Shown here in pieces: positions 23,566-36,800 of a stretch of 64,000 nt of DNA. Each line of letters starts with the position of its first letter. Position 1 is the first letter of the stretch. The position numbers and the translations under genes were made by a program. This stretch comes from Lantana camara (Eukaryota > Streptophyta > Magnoliopsida > Lamiales > Verbenaceae), in NCBI GenBank assembly GCA_037501455.1, contig CM074864.1:26592001-26656000 (forward strand). Reading direction: 5' to 3'. Under the pieces are notes generated by a model. The model was not told the origin of the DNA, made no database searches, and saw nothing but the letters and a program-made list of their open reading frames with translations.

Positions 23566-23578
23566 TGGTATCAGAGCC
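23566..23578 (+). other. Primer-binding site of element E
   Basis: tggtatcagagcc, an exact match to the usual initiator-Met tRNA complement, 8 bp after the LTR end. Confidence 0.92.
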
Positions 23579-24309
23579 CGGTTGCAAAACCGGTGTTCTC
23601 ATGTCGTGTTTGAGTCAGTTTAGGTCGTACGGCTTAGGAACTACGTGACAATTTGTGCATTGCATCGATCTTAAATATGAAATTTGGCTTTCCTTTTAAA
23701 TTTTATTGAATTATCTGTTGCATTATTATATGGATCCTTGCCTTTCGGGTTGAATACGTGACATGAGCATGCACTGATCACATGCATGTATTCTTGAAAT
23801 AAGTTATGAATTACAGGTTATGAAGATACTATCAAACCACGGCCAAGTATCATGCCAACAACGTCTTATTGCAAGTTCTTTCTGAGGCATAGAAGATAGG
23901 AAGGATGCCCAGGGAAGAATATAGAGAATTCTAAATGCGTGATCTATATAGATAGAGCTAGGGTTCAAAGGTTAGGAGCTAGAATGGAGGTTCGACTTCA
24001 GAGATGCAAGCATAGAGGGACACTTAAGGAAATAGGAGTTGATTGGGAAATATCTATAACTTCGAGGATTGATATATGCAACCCTCCAACATGGAATGCG
24101 ATAATCGGATTCAACGGGATCGTTCAATCTGAAGAACGAAGTGAATGAATTTTGAAGGTATTTTGGTTCAGGGCTCGGATTATTGAAGTGATATTGAAAA
24201 GGAAGAAGAGTCAAGGTAAAATGGGTCCGGTAGAAGGCCTGCACCAAGGGACATCAAGGAAGGGTTTCTGAATAAACCTATTGATTATAACTGGAGTGTG
24301 GAAGACAAG

Positions 24310-24600
24310 ATCGAGAAGAGTTCGGATTTGGGTGCCTTAGATTTCGATTAAGATGGGAGACGAGTCGGGAGGGAATTGAAGAAAGACAAGTAATGTGAAA
24401 AATACCAATTCATGGAAGGTGATAATACTAAGGACAGAATTGGGTTCATTTTCCAAATCCAAGCTAAATTGTCGTGCTGCGAGGTCGAATGGGGAAATAT
24501 GGAATAACAAATGGAAACGGTAAAGAAAGGCAAAGACCTTCTGGGAGAAAATCATGTGCTCTAGTATAAGCAATCGAAAAACGAGTTTGATTCACTAATA
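24310..24600 (+). pseudogene. Unidentified coding-like remnant shared with element I
   Basis: Translated in frame, this region aligns with a 101-codon open frame in element I (63481-63786, minus). Shared words include RLRWET/DGRRV-like sequence, QAKLSCCEVE against QAELSCCEVE, and QMETVKKGK. Several stops interrupt it here. The charged, Glu/Lys/Gln-rich pattern could be a coiled coil. I do not recognise the family. The next ~250 bp (24630-24860) also aligns loosely with 63254-63463. Confidence 0.45.
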
Positions 24601-24941
24601 TCCACTCATAACAAACAAGTACGGGAGTCTTGATCATGGTGATGATGGGAAGTAGGGTTCAAAACTACATTAGGGTCAATTTTGTAAGAGAATTGGGCAA
24701 AGTGAAGGGTGATTCTCGGGAAGAAATCCAGATGCTAATTCAGTGGATGTCAAAGCAATCAGGGATCACGAAATTTCAACTCCGGACCGTGGAAAACACA
24801 AGTGAGACACAAAGATTCAAGGGAAATTTGAAGACCGTGGGAAAGACAAGTCATGATTAGCAAATCAAAGTAACCTCGTGATTGGAGGAACGAGGAGGAG
24901 TTACTGAGCTAACAACATGTTATATCGGTGACAGGTTTCAA

Positions 24942-25110
24942 AGCATTCATGGCACGTGCATCATACTTCGCATCAACTTATTCAATTTCTTCACTTATGT
25001 TGTACGCGCATTTCTATTTGATTTTGTTGCTCTAATGTGTTGCATATTTAATTGTTGTAAGGGTGCCACGTACATTGTCATTTTAACCCGACACGCATTT
25101 TAGTGTTTAT
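24942..25110 (+). repeat. Shared internal block, copy in element E
   Basis: Begins gcattcatggcacgtgcatc and ends cgacacgcattttagtgttt; related to 14568-14724 in D and 63112-63282 in I. Confidence 0.65.
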
Positions 25111-25480
25111 TTGATAGAAAGTTCTTTCATCTCAGCTATCAAGTATCTCAGTGTTTGGGCCATATCTGAGTTAAGAGGAAAAGAGATAATAGGATGGTAC
25201 CTAACAAGGAGGATGATTTCGGAAAATAAAGAATTTTGAGTAAGGGACAGGGTTGATGTAAAGGAACTCATAAGGAAAGTGAAATTAGATTTGGCTTCGG
25301 GATGTTTGGACTGAACAAGAATAGAGAAGGGGTTTCGGTCTAAGAGAATTAGAAAGAGAGAGGAGAGGTATAAGTATTGGGTTACCAGGTTCGTTAAAAT
25401 TCTTCCTCCCTTAATGAAAATTTTCATCAAGAATTTCGACAAAAGAAGGGTCAACGGAGTTCAACAGGTAACGGCGGAAA

Positions 25481-25495
25481 TTTTAAGGGGGAGAG
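25481..25495 (+). other. Polypurine tract of element E
   Basis: ttttaagggggagag. It matches the tract of element I (61241-61256 on the minus strand). The sequence that follows (tgacaagagg at 25498) is not the E LTR start. Confidence 0.85.
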
Positions 25496-25497
25496 CG

Positions 25498-27539
25498 TGA
25501 CAAGAGGTAAATTAAAAACTAGAGGTCATGCCAAAGAAATGTTCTAGTAGAAATAATGGAACTGTAAATTAGGGAGGACCTTTAAGCCCTTATATTGGGA
25601 AGTGAATAATACGACCTTAAAGGTTAATCATTAAAGTGAGGACTGAGTCACTAAATTCGGGTTGAAGATTAATGCATGTTTAATGTATATATATTTAATT
25701 ATTGTTTATTTTATTTTAAAATTTTAGAATTTAATTGTTATTCATTTTGTGTTGTTTAATTTTTGAACATGACTTAAATGTTTCTATTTGTCTATTTTAT
25801 AATTGTAAACATGTTACTACGTGCGATGTTCGTTATTTGAATTTCCTTGGATTATTTGGTATGATTTATGAAAGTGATGAACTTAAATGAATTGAATGAT
25901 TCTTGAAATGAATTTATTGAATGTTTAAATGTCTAGGAAATATTAATCGTGCACATGAACGATTCCTGGCATAATATCACCTCTTGTGCTTTCATAACCT
26001 ATATTATACTTGTCGCATATGATTTATGACTCGAATTGAGGAAAGATATGAAAGATAGAGGATGCGTGACTATGGAACCATCCCGTTTTGAACGTTGTGA
26101 GGAGTTAATTGAATCTAAGACCTCATGACATGAATTATATTTCGTATGCATCTCATATCATGGTTAATTCATTGCCGTGCGTCATATATGGTACATTTGG
26201 AGTCTTGAGTCTCATGAATTCATTGCATTGTCCTTTGTACAGTTTTCTCCAGGGCGGAGAATTGCCGGGTTCTTAGGACACTTCTGAGTCCTCTTGCTTC
26301 TTCTTAATTTTGGTTGGTAACGTAAAGACAGGTGGGTTTCTCTTCTATTAGTTAAAATCGACCCGATATATTCCAATGTGTATATTTCAAGCCAAAGGTT
26401 GTATATATATATATATCGAGTTGTTTTCAAGGAGTCTATGATTTTGATTGTTAAACCCTTTGTCTTTTTGAACACTTACCCATTGTTTTGGCGAGGACAT
26501 GATTGATTGATTGCACGGGCCCAGGGACTGGGTACATGAGGCTATCCAGGGAGGCAAGGGTCGACGGTGATCCCATGTGCTAGTTCGATATTGTAGCGGT
26601 GATACCAGCCCTCGCTAGGAGTTTTAGCGGGGAATGGGAGCTGAGTGTCAATTGGGGAATTCATGTTACCCCATTGGTCAATGACTGGGTGGCCGGGTCT
26701 TGCTAACCTCGTCCACCACCCGGAGGAAGAAGGTGTAATTGTTAATTCATGAATGAATGATAATAATTAAATGATCGAATGAATGATTGATTGAAATGAT
26801 TGTTGCATGATCGGTAATGAATAAAGATTTTGCACACACGAGGTGTAGGTTGGAGATTTTACCCCCCCCCCCCCCACCCCACCGGGCTCACGTTTTGACC
26901 AATTAAATGATTGAATTAAATTGATTGTTGTAATCCCGAACGTTGTTTTAATTTGTTTTCACCCACTTGGGAAATATTCTAAAAACCTCGCACGGGATTA
27001 TAGCTTGCATGTGTGGGTGTTTAAATTCTGCAGTATTATATTAATATACCCATTTTATACCCACCAGTCTCGTATAGACTGAACCCGGTTTGTTTTCAGT
27101 TTTCTTGCAGGTTTGGAGTGCTAGGCGGGAGTCGAGTCTGTTAAGTCTTTCGGTCAAGTCGGAGTCGGTTCATATGCATATTGTATCATAACTTGGCTAA
27201 GTTGAAAATGTAAGATATGTATCGATTATTACTATATTATGAACCGTTATTGGTGTTTTATAATTTACGTTTATGTTGGAACTTCGGGAGTAGGTACCTA
27301 TGTTAGTGGAACCCGTCTTTATGATTGATTTAATCTTTTGAATTCATTCCACATCGGTAATTTGTGCTTGTTTATTGGAACTGATTTAAATAATTGCTAT
27401 AGTTTTAGTTCCCGCCTAGCCTATGGAGTGAGCGAGTCCCCGTTCGCTATGAGCTAGGTTCATGTATGGATTATCCATTTCATTTTTGGATCAGGCTCAT
27501 AGTGCGGGGGATGTGACGCCTTCCGGTTGGGGTGCTACA
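25498..27539 (+). repeat. Mosaic 3' LTR of element E
   Basis: 25498-25667 does not match the first part of the 5' LTR. From 25668 (attaatgcatg) it follows 21645-23557 closely to the end. The first ~1.8 kb of the expected LTR, including the palindrome cluster, is missing. Confidence 0.85.
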
Positions 27540-29275
27540 GAGTTAGCACGGAGACGTATGTATAGCATAGTTGTTGCAAGGTAAGATTGTTACGTATTGT
27601 TATGTTCAGTAGCGGGTTATGTATTGCTCGGCATTCGTATTGGTATTTGTACTGGTATTTGATGGGCCCCGGAGCCTGCTCAGGACGCCCGGTATGGCCG
27701 CAGGCCATCGGGTTGAGCTTGAGCGTAGTCTCCACCTTGGTAGGACTAACCCGGAACCCAGCCAGGAGGTTTGGGCGGGGGATGGGAACCTGAGGGTTGA
27801 GTATCCACTCTCCCCTCTTCTGTACAGATGGTTAGGGTCTCGCAACCCTTCCATCACCAGAGAAGGAGTTTATTCTGTAAGTATGTTATTTGTTTATTTG
27901 TCTTTGCTTGTTTGATTAGTCGGAGGAGCCCAGGATGGGATTAGGTACTCATACCGCTGAGTTATGCATGTTTTACTCTATTAAAGTTCGTGAAACAAGG
28001 ATAGACATATAATTAAGATAAAATATGATTCTTTTGGAATTATAAGCTAAGACATGTTATGAATTTGTTAACCTTTGTTAAGATTTGATATATGAGATTT
28101 GTAAGAGTTTGTTAAGTTAAGTTCTGTCCGTTTTGATGAGAATCCCTATATATATGTATCACGGGCAAATGTTTTAGTGTGTAAAAACTATCCCTGAGTT
28201 CACGAACATTACATGTTGTATGTGCTTTACTCTCTATACGTATGTAGTGTGCGTGGGTAACCCCTCACTCAGTCCATGTGACTGACCCCTCTCCCCTTTT
28301 GTTTTTAGTGTGTAGGTGTCGCGTGGAGTTGACCTAAGCGGCATGTCGAGTCCTTGGAGTCTGTGGAGTCTTTGTTTCATTCGAGTCTATTGCAGTTAGC
28401 ATATTTTGGATTTGTATAAGTATGAACTTTTGATTATGTATATGTTGATAATTTACGAATTTAATATTTCGGGACAAGCTTCAAGGAAACAGTTTGAACC
28501 CGTTTGCATTTATGATTTATGTTAATATTTGAGATTAGGTATCTATGCTAGTTCAACCAGTCACTTGCTGCTTGTGTTTTAAATTGTGATTTTATGATTC
28601 GTTTCCGCATATGTATTTTGTTTGGTGGTTTGCTCTTTTGGCAGGGTCTACATTCTGCCTAGCTTATATATGTCTCTGTCGGTCTCCCGTTCACCTCTGC
28701 TTGGTTCATGTACGGTGTTTCCATCTCGTATGTGGATTGGGCTTAGGTGCAAGGGATGTGGTGACCCACCATGCGGGGTGCTACATGGGACCCTGAGGGT
28801 TTAAGTGTGCGCGCTCCCCTCTTCTGTACGGATGGTTAGGGTCGCGCAACCCTTCCATCGTCGGAGAAGGAGGTTATTTTGTAAGTATGTATTGTTTCGT
28901 TTTATTTGCTTGTATGATTAGTCGGAGGAGCCCAGGATGGGCTTAGGTACTCGTACCCACCGAGTTATGTACGTATGCTCCTTTAAAGTTTGTGAAACGG
29001 GGATAGAATCATAATTAAGATAAAATATGAATCTTTTGGAAGTATAAGCTAAACTATGATTTGATTTGTTAAGTTTTCATAAGATTTGTTATGGAAGATA
29101 CGTAAGAATTTGTTAAGTTAGAATTTGTTCCATTTTGATTAGAAAATCCCTATATGTATGTATCACGGGCAAATATTTTAGTGTACTAAAACTATCCCTG
29201 AGTTCACGAACATTATGTATTGTATGTGCTTTGCTCTATATGTATATATGCAACATGTGTGGGTAGCCCCTCACT

Positions 29276-29290
29276 CAGTCCGTGTGACTG
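29276..29290 (+). other. CAGTC hairpin in array unit 1
   Basis: Stem CAGTC / GACTG with loop CGTGT; repeated in later units (unit 2's second arm is partly deleted, about 30233-30242). Confidence 0.6.
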
Positions 29291-30470
29291 ACCCCTCTCC
29301 CCTTTGTTTTTAGTGTGTAGGTGCTTGTGTTGGAGTTCGAGCTAGGCGGCGTGAGTCGAGTCCTTGGAGTGTGTTAAATCTTTGTTTTGTTCGAATCTAT
29401 TGCATTTCATTTGATTTGGGTATTGTATAAGTATGACAGTATGTTTATGTATACCTTGTTTATTTTATGTAATTGATATATTTTTGGGACAGACTTCTAG
29501 AAAACAAATTGAACCCGTCACCTGCTGCTTGTGTTTCTAAATATTTAATGTGTGATTAGCTTCCGCATATATTTTTGTTTTGTGATTTTGTTTTATTGCA
29601 AGGTCTACATTCCGCCTAGTTAGGTGTGTGTGTCTTTCTGTCTCCCGTTTGCCTCTGCTTGGTTCATGTACGGATTTCCATTTTGTATGTGGATTGGGCT
29701 TAGGTGCAGGGAATGTGGTGACCCACCGTGCGGGGTACTACATGGGGCCCTGAGGGTTTGAGTGTGCTCGCTCCCCTCTTCTGTACGGATGGTTAGGGTC
29801 GCGCAACCCTTCCACCATCGGATAAGGAGGTTATTCTGTAAGTATGTATTGTTTCGTTTTATTTGCTTGTATGATTAGTTGGGGGAGCCCAGGATGGGAT
29901 TAGGTACTCGTACCCACCGAGTTATGTATGTATGCTCCTTTAAAGTTTGTGAAACGGGGATAGACTCATAATTAAGATAACATATGAATCTTTTGCAAGT
30001 ATAAGCTAAACTATGATTTGATTTGTTAAGTTTTGATAAGATTCTTTATGTAAGATACGTAAGAATTTGTTAAGTTAGAATATGTTCCATTTTGATTAGA
30101 AATCCCTATATATATGTATCATGGGCAAATGTTTTAGTGTACAAAAACTATCCCTGAGTTCACGAACATTATGTGTTGTATGTGCTTTGCTCTATATATA
30201 TATGTAGCATGTGTGGGTAGCCCCTCACTCAGTCCGTGTGCTCTCCCCTTTGTTTTTAGTGTATAGGTGCTTGTATTGGAGTTCGGGCTAGGCGGCGTGA
30301 GTCGAGTCCTTGGAGTCTATTGAGTCTTTATTTTGTTCGAGTTTATTGCATTTCATTTGATTTGGGTATTGTATAAGTATGACAGTATGTTTATGTAGCG
30401 CCCCACTTGCATATATATATGGAGAGGAACGCTCCCCGCACCGATATACTCATCAAATAATGGTGTAAGT

Positions 30471-32340
30471 TGTAGCACCCCAATTGGTGGGCACCACATC
30501 CCCGCACTATAACCCTACACGTGTAACGAAACAAAGACTCCGCACATGTGCCGAGTCATAGCGAACGGGAGACAAAACAAAAATTCCAAACCTAAGCTAG
30601 GCGGTACCTAACCCTGTACAAAGAAAGGATGCAAAATATGATAGTGGAAGCAATGCAAAAAGCTAACTTTTTCTTAAAAACTTTCATACATCAATAACAA
30701 CTGCATGGGTTCAACTAATCCAGGGGACCTGTCCTATCATGTCCCGAACAATTACACAGCAAATCGGGTTCAATTTACAAATTACAACGTCCATACTTAT
30801 CTCTTTTCATTCCATGCATTATTTCATATACATAGGAGTACATATTGATCGACAATTACAGCAATACACAATTTATTGCAATTAAAACAATTAATTTTAA
30901 ATATTCAAATTACACAAAATAAATCACAACAAAACAACCGGACATCCGATTGACGAACGGAAAGTGGCGTTGGACTCACCACAACGAAACGGACCTACTT
31001 TCCGAAAGTCACCGGAATGCCGTCGCCGCCGCCGGCCAAATAGCCACCGGAACACCGCCTCCGGTGGTCGGAAAAATCCCCGAAAGCATAGAAACGTACG
31101 CCTCGGCCTGCTCGACAAAAGCCCTCAAACAATTTCAGAAAAAATCAAACATACCGGATTTCGTTGGAGAAAAACCGAACTAAATCCCTAGATCGAAAAC
31201 TAAAATTAAACGAAAACCGTAAAATGAAAATGAAATCCGAACATACCTCTGGAAAGCCCGTAACTAGGCCCTCGAAAGCCCCTAGCAAAATGCCGAAAAA
31301 AGTCACCGGAAAATTATCCGCCAGTTCACAGTCGGTCCGCCACCGGTCCACCGCCGATGGTCGGTTCTTGGGCCGCCACCTATATGAAAAGTTCGGCCTC
31401 GTCGAGTTGAGTAACTTCTCTGAAGGACCCGACACCAAAAACTTGCCGAAAAAGCCCCAAATCGCCGCCAATAGCCGCGCCGCTGCTGCCTTGCTGGAAC
31501 CACCACCTGCGGCAAAAATTAGCTCAAATCAAGGCCGAAAATGAACTCAGGGTGTCGACAAAGGGTAGGAACCACATTGAACCGTCGAAATGGGTCGCTT
31601 TTCGCCGCTATAGTACCGCGCCACCACAGCATGAACTTCGGTCGGCGCTTGCGCCAGCGCCGCCACCCCGAGTGTGGCGCCACCAACGTGGAAAGGACCT
31701 CCGAGAAATCTTCTTCCAAACTCTGGGGCGCGTGTCGAAGAAAGGCCGCCGGAACCTACTGAAAATCATCGGCGAAGTGGCAGCTCCGCCAACTCCTCTA
31801 GCTATGATTGAAAAACGGCGAAAAAGCCCACCTCTAGTTGTCTTCGGGCACCAATCTTGGTACGGTTGTGTTCGCGTCGCCGAGCACTTCGAAATGGACT
31901 CCTCATTCGTCGAATTCCGTCGAGAAATGACCGCCTTCCAATTTGTGCATGTTTCATGTGTGTGTTTGTGGTGTTTCATCAGGGAAGAGAGAGAGAGCTG
32001 CTGATTGGTCTGGTACAAATAACGAGGATCCAGGTGTTTTATCTCGGGTCCTAACATACGAGAACGGTCAGTAGGAAGGGCAAACGAAGTCAGAATTGGG
32101 AAAACTCAGAGTCTACGGACTCGTTTTGATGCCCCGGACGCGCTAAAGGGGTCGAAAAGGTCAAAAACTCGAACGAACGAGAAATGACCGAAAAACCCCT
32201 AAAAGATAAAATTATAAAAAAGCCCCTAAACTCTTAAAGAGTTCAAAATAGGGTCATGTAAAACACAAAATCACATAATTAAACACATAAGAAAGTTGAA
32301 ACGTGGCGTACCTTATACGTCGAATGAATGGGATGTTACA
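30471..32340 (-). mobile_element. F1: shortened solo LTR (minus) inside F
   Basis: Bounded by tgtagcacccc (30471) and gggatgttaca (ending 32340). Flanks are taagt (30466-30470) and taagc (32341-32345), 4 of 5 matching. It is homologous to F2 but lacks about 1.8 kb in the middle. GC-rich sequence at 30950-31900 gives overlapping frames in several phases (for example 31552-32004) that are not convincing genes; F2 has the same GC-rich part. Confidence 0.78.
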
Positions 32341-33855
32341 TAAGCCATCACTCAACAAATACACCGGCGAACGGTTGATGAAGATCATGGTTAATGCTCG
32401 ATGATAATGCAGCGGAAATTAGGAAAGTTTGAAACTTTTCAATCCATGCGTGGTGGTGACAAGTAATGAGCACATATGATGAACAATACAGTCACGTTTA
32501 AGTAGAAGAGACAAGTAATGATAAGATATAAGTAATTGGACAATGTCACGGGAGCATGTAGTAACCAGAGTAGCAGTGTATCAAGTTACAGAATAAAGCT
32601 AGGAACTTATGCAGCCATATATCATAATGTACGACACAAAATAGATTAATAACATATAAGTCCTGACTCGGGCAAAATAGACATTCTAGAGCTTCAAGAT
32701 ACCTCTAGAGTGCAGCTGCAAGACCTGAAACCATGAGGCCAGAAAACAGGTAGAGGTATTAGTCAAAGTGACTAAGTGAGGGAGTACTAAAAAGGAATAC
32801 TCTTGAAATGAAAGGATATTTGAAATGAATAAAGTTTAACTTGAAGAATGATTTGAAAGATAAATACTTTATGAAAACATTTGATATGCAAATGATGATG
32901 TCACATGGGCACACATATGATATGATTTGGTTCATATGATTTTAATAAAGCGGGATTGGGGTAAAGGATAACTTTGATAAATATGAACCAATGTTTATAA
33001 AATGATTTATGTCCACAAGCTAGGCATCTTCCACCCTTACTCCTTAAAAATAATGAACGATGAGCGATGTTGGACCAAGATCAACAACATCTTGAACATA
33101 AACACATGCACCACCCTTCTCCGGTGTCACTTCGGGTAACTGGCCCTAGTGACGATAAATGATGAATAAGATAAGGATTTGCGGTCCTTTCTTTGACAGA
33201 TTGTCCTGACTTAACCAACCTCCGATTAAAGCCAGTGTCAATTGTCTAACGGTGACGGCCGGTATTAGTGATGTCGTTAGCGCTCACCTCCCGAGCATCA
33301 CTTCCACACATAACCGTCGGCCCTAATAACGATGAACGATAAAGCTTGCATATGAATGAACATCCAAAGTAAATCCGAGTGCTTGAATATAATGAAGTCC
33401 GTAAAGGACATGTATAAATGATGCGATGATGAATGATAAACTTTGAATAAATGAATATGATTGTTTGAAACGAAAAATGAATATGAATATGATATTTGAA
33501 TGATAAATGAATATGATATTTGAATAAATGATAAGTGAAGTAAATGATTGATAAAAGAGTTGTCCCGACAAAGGAATAGTTTAAAGTAATGCATTGAAGA
33601 ACTGGGTGTTGGTTTTGAAAACATTTAATACTATAGATATAATCATGGTTCGAGTTTGAAATAGTTAACTTCACCTAGTAATAGGTAAAGATGCATAGTA
33701 TGATTAAACAGTACCCTAGGAATACTAGTGCTCAACCTTAACTTCTGTAAGTGACGTACTAAAGTGAGCGTAAGAACTAAGACCCACTCTACATGATGCA
33801 TATGAATGATGAAGTCACATAAGGAGATAACACATGAGAGTAATAACATTTAAGG
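32341..33855 (-). other. Part of element F between F1 and F2
   Basis: LTR-type sequence with no gene. It contains the hairpin variant at 32759-32775, direct atgaatatgatatttgaa-like repeats near 33480-33530, and a distant counterpart of the conserved LTR segment (about 33050-33320). Confidence 0.6.
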
Positions 33856-36800
33856 TGTAACACCCCAAGTGGTGGGGTACCACACCCCCGCACTATGACC
33901 CGATACGTGTACGAAATGGAAAGTCCGCACACGCACCAAGTCACAGCGAACGGGTGACAAACGAAAACACACACACTAGCTAGGCGGTATCTAACCCTGT
34001 ACAAATGAAAGAATGCAAAACATGACAGCGGAAGCAGTATGAAATGCCAACTTTTCAAAAACTTTTCATACAATACAATACAGACATCAAAATCAACTAC
34101 ACCGGTTCGACTAATCTGACAAACATGTCCTATCCTACCCGAACAATTACACAACAAAACGAGTTCAACTAGCCCTAGAAACCTGTCCCGAATAATCATA
34201 TAATCACAACGGGTTCATCTAATTCGAGCACCTATCCTAACCTGTCTCGAATTCCATACATTCGATTCATAATTGCAAACATGTACAGAATAAATCTTAT
34301 ACAAAATTTCCAATATAAGTCAAAACAAAATACTTAACCAACTGAAACGAACAGAATCAAACTCAACAGACACAACACATACAGCCGCCTAACACGAACT
34401 CCAACGCGAACCCAAAGCTAAACCTGCACAATAAAAACTTAAAAGGGGAGGGGTCAGTCCAAAGACTGAGCGAGGGGTTAACACACGCACACTATACACA
34501 TATACAAAGCTCAGCACGTTCAAAATTAAATGTTCGTGAACTCGGGACTAGTTTTTGCACGCCAAATCATTTGCCCATGATAAGATATATAGGGTGACTT
34601 ATCAAAATAGAACGAACAAAACTTAGCTTATGCATAACTTAAAACATACGTTCATGCAGACTTAGCACGTATACCGGATCATATTTTATTACATTGAAAG
34701 TATACCAATTTTTATCTTAATTTAGGAATCTACCCCCGTTTCACGAACTTGAGACCCACAGACAAAACTCGAAACCAAACTACAAATCATAAAACATAAT
34801 GCAAACACACATACCTCTTCTCCAGATGATGGAAGGGTTGTACACTCCCTAACCATCCACACTAGTACATCAGGGTATGAGTTTCATGACACTCACACCT
34901 AAGGACTCCATCCCCCACCTCCACAGGGTGGGTTCCGGGTTGATCCTATCTTCGGGGCCCTAGGCAAAACGCAAAAATCACACCTATCATAAAGCTTATC
35001 TCACAAACCACGTCACACCATAGACAGACTAACGAACATATCACATGCATATCGTACTTATCATATCGTACGTACATATCACCCTGACTAACCTCAAAAT
35101 CATAACATATCGAAACTAAGCATACCTAGGCTCGTACATAGTGTTCCTTACTTTCAAACTTATGACAAAACCATCAAAGTACATATTTCACACATATCTA
35201 CGTATATATAAGGCTTATAAATCGCACACATTCGAAAACGAGCGTATTGCAATAGGGTATAACTATATCCTAACCTCACCTGGCACCAGACAAAGCTGAA
35301 GACACAGCAAATGGTCCACCCCGGAACCTGCACAACCCACATGTCACCACCCCGGGTGAACCTGTACCAACTGAGCATACAAAACACAACACAGGGCTCA
35401 GACTCAGACTCACACAACCACACGGAGACGCACGACAGACACTACAACACTTAAGAAATGTAATCACATAAGCAGGACTCAAATTCATATCAATTACATA
35501 CAAAAGAACACATTACATAGTTCAATCAAATCATAATAAATATTGGGACATGTTCATATTTGTATGAATAACTTATTTCTTACGTGCAAAAGTTAATTCG
35601 TATATATTACCTAATAGATTCAATTAAAAAAGTTAAGTTAATTCATACCATGCAAATTTACATGTCACATTTTGTACAATTTTCACATATCACAAAGCTA
35701 AACATGATATAGCATGCTTCGAATTCCATATAAATCTCACGAGGTTACAAATCAAATTCCAACCGTACTAAGTTCATAAAATTCATATATGCCATACTCA
35801 ATTCATATGTTACGTAATGGATTCAATTAGCAAGGTTTAACTAATTTAAATCAAACAAATTCATATCATTTCAAAATTACACAAACACCCCTTCTAATTT
35901 AAACAATTAGCACAAATTCAACAAATCGGGATTCAATTTACGAATTACAAAGTCCATACTTATCATATTTCATACCATACATGATTTCATACACATTGGA
36001 TTACATAATGATCGACAATTTTAAGCATATCGCAATTAATTAGCATTTAGAACAATCAATCAAATAATCACAAATACACAAATAAATTCGCAACAAATAA
36101 ACCGAGTGTCCGATTAATGAACGGGAAAAGGCGTTGAACTCACCACGGCGAGGTAGAAAAACTGTCGGAAGGTCGCCGGAGCTGTCGGAACAGTTGCCGG
36201 CCGCCACCAGAACGTGCCGAAAAAATCCCGAAAAATCACCCGTGCAAGTACTCCTCGTGCTCCCTCTAAATCCTCGATAAATTTTGAAAATTCCAAGCCA
36301 AACTCCCCCAATTTCAGATCTAACAACATGAAACCCTAAAATCTTCAAAATCCAATTACTTCCAAACCGGTGAACGAAAATCGAATCCATAAGAGGCATT
36401 GTCTTACCCATAACGAGACCTTCGAAACCCTTATAGTGGTCGCCTGAAAATATCCCCGGAGTGGACCTCCACCGCTGTGCCGCCGTGATCTGCTGCCAAC
36501 GGTCGATTGGTAAATCGGGTCCTACATTAATAGCTCGGCCTCGTCGAGTTGAGCAACTTCTCAGAAGGGCCCGATACCAAACACTTGCCGGAAAAGCTCC
36601 AAATCACCGCCACAAGCCGCGCCACCGCTGCCACGCCGGAACCACCACCTACGGCCAACATCTGGTGAAATTGATGCTAGAAATGAACTCAGGGGGTCGT
36701 AAAACCTTGGAAACCATCAAGCCCCGTCGAAAAACACCGTCGGAAGGCAACGAAACTCGCCGCTACAGTGACGCGCGCCGCCACGGCGAGGTTCAGGCAG

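Larger units (their letters stand above)
23579..25480 (+). other. Internal region of element E, no recognisable gag/pol
   Basis: 1.9 kb with only short frames (70 codons or fewer on the plus strand). It is homologous over much of its length to the inverted internal region of element I (61239-64000). Two parts stand out: a coding-like remnant at about 24310-24600 and the shared block at 24942-25110. Confidence 0.75.
19824..27539 (+). mobile_element. Element E: two-LTR gypsy-like element without recognisable gag or pol
   Basis: Flanked by a perfect duplication gagtt (19819-19823, 27540-27544). The D sequence interrupted here is uninterrupted at 9446-9455. It has a full 5' LTR (19824-23557, 3.7 kb), a near-canonical primer-binding site (23566), 1.9 kb of internal sequence and a polypurine tract (25481). 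The 3' LTR has lost about 1.8 kb of its U3 and gained about 170 bp of unrelated sequence. The internal region shows no gag, protease, reverse transcriptase or integrase, so this is a non-autonomous (LARD-like) element. In about 340 bp of LTR that I compared by eye there were about a dozen differences, mostly transitions, so it is younger than D. Confidence 0.9.
7450..28785 (+). mobile_element. Element D: gypsy-like LTR element with gag but no pol (TR-GAG type)
   Basis: Both ends are visible: TGTGACACCCCGTC at 7450 and ggggtgctaca ending at 28785, flanked by a perfect 5-bp duplication tggga (7445-7449, 28786-28790). Order: 5' LTR (7450-13335, split by solo LTR C), primer-binding site (13344), a gag pseudogene (13591-14643), 1.5 kb of noncoding sequence, polypurine tract (16178-16188), 3' LTR (16190-28785, split by E and internally duplicated). 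The internal region is only 2.85 kb, too short for a full pol, and I see no protease DTG/DSG, reverse-transcriptase DD or integrase motif. This fits the known TR-GAG class, which needs enzymes from a partner. Without C and E it would be about 11 kb. Confidence 0.85.
16190..28785 (+). repeat. 3' LTR of element D, duplicated internally and split by E
   Basis: LTR sequence is 16190-19823 plus 27545-28785. It is longer than the 5' LTR because about 1.6 kb is present twice. Outside that, it aligns along its length with 7450-13335. The clear CAGTC hairpin is at 28270-28284. Many differences from the 5' LTR suggest an old insertion. Confidence 0.85.

Noticed and set aside
23566..23578. tRNA-like sequence
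   Set aside because: It is only the primer-binding site complementary to a tRNA 3' end; there is no cloverleaf.
31164..32004. Overlapping long frames in GC-rich DNA of F1, and similar ones at 36461-37119 in F2
   Set aside because: Frames are open in several phases on both strands, as expected of GC-rich sequence with few stops. The two homologous copies do not keep the same frame.
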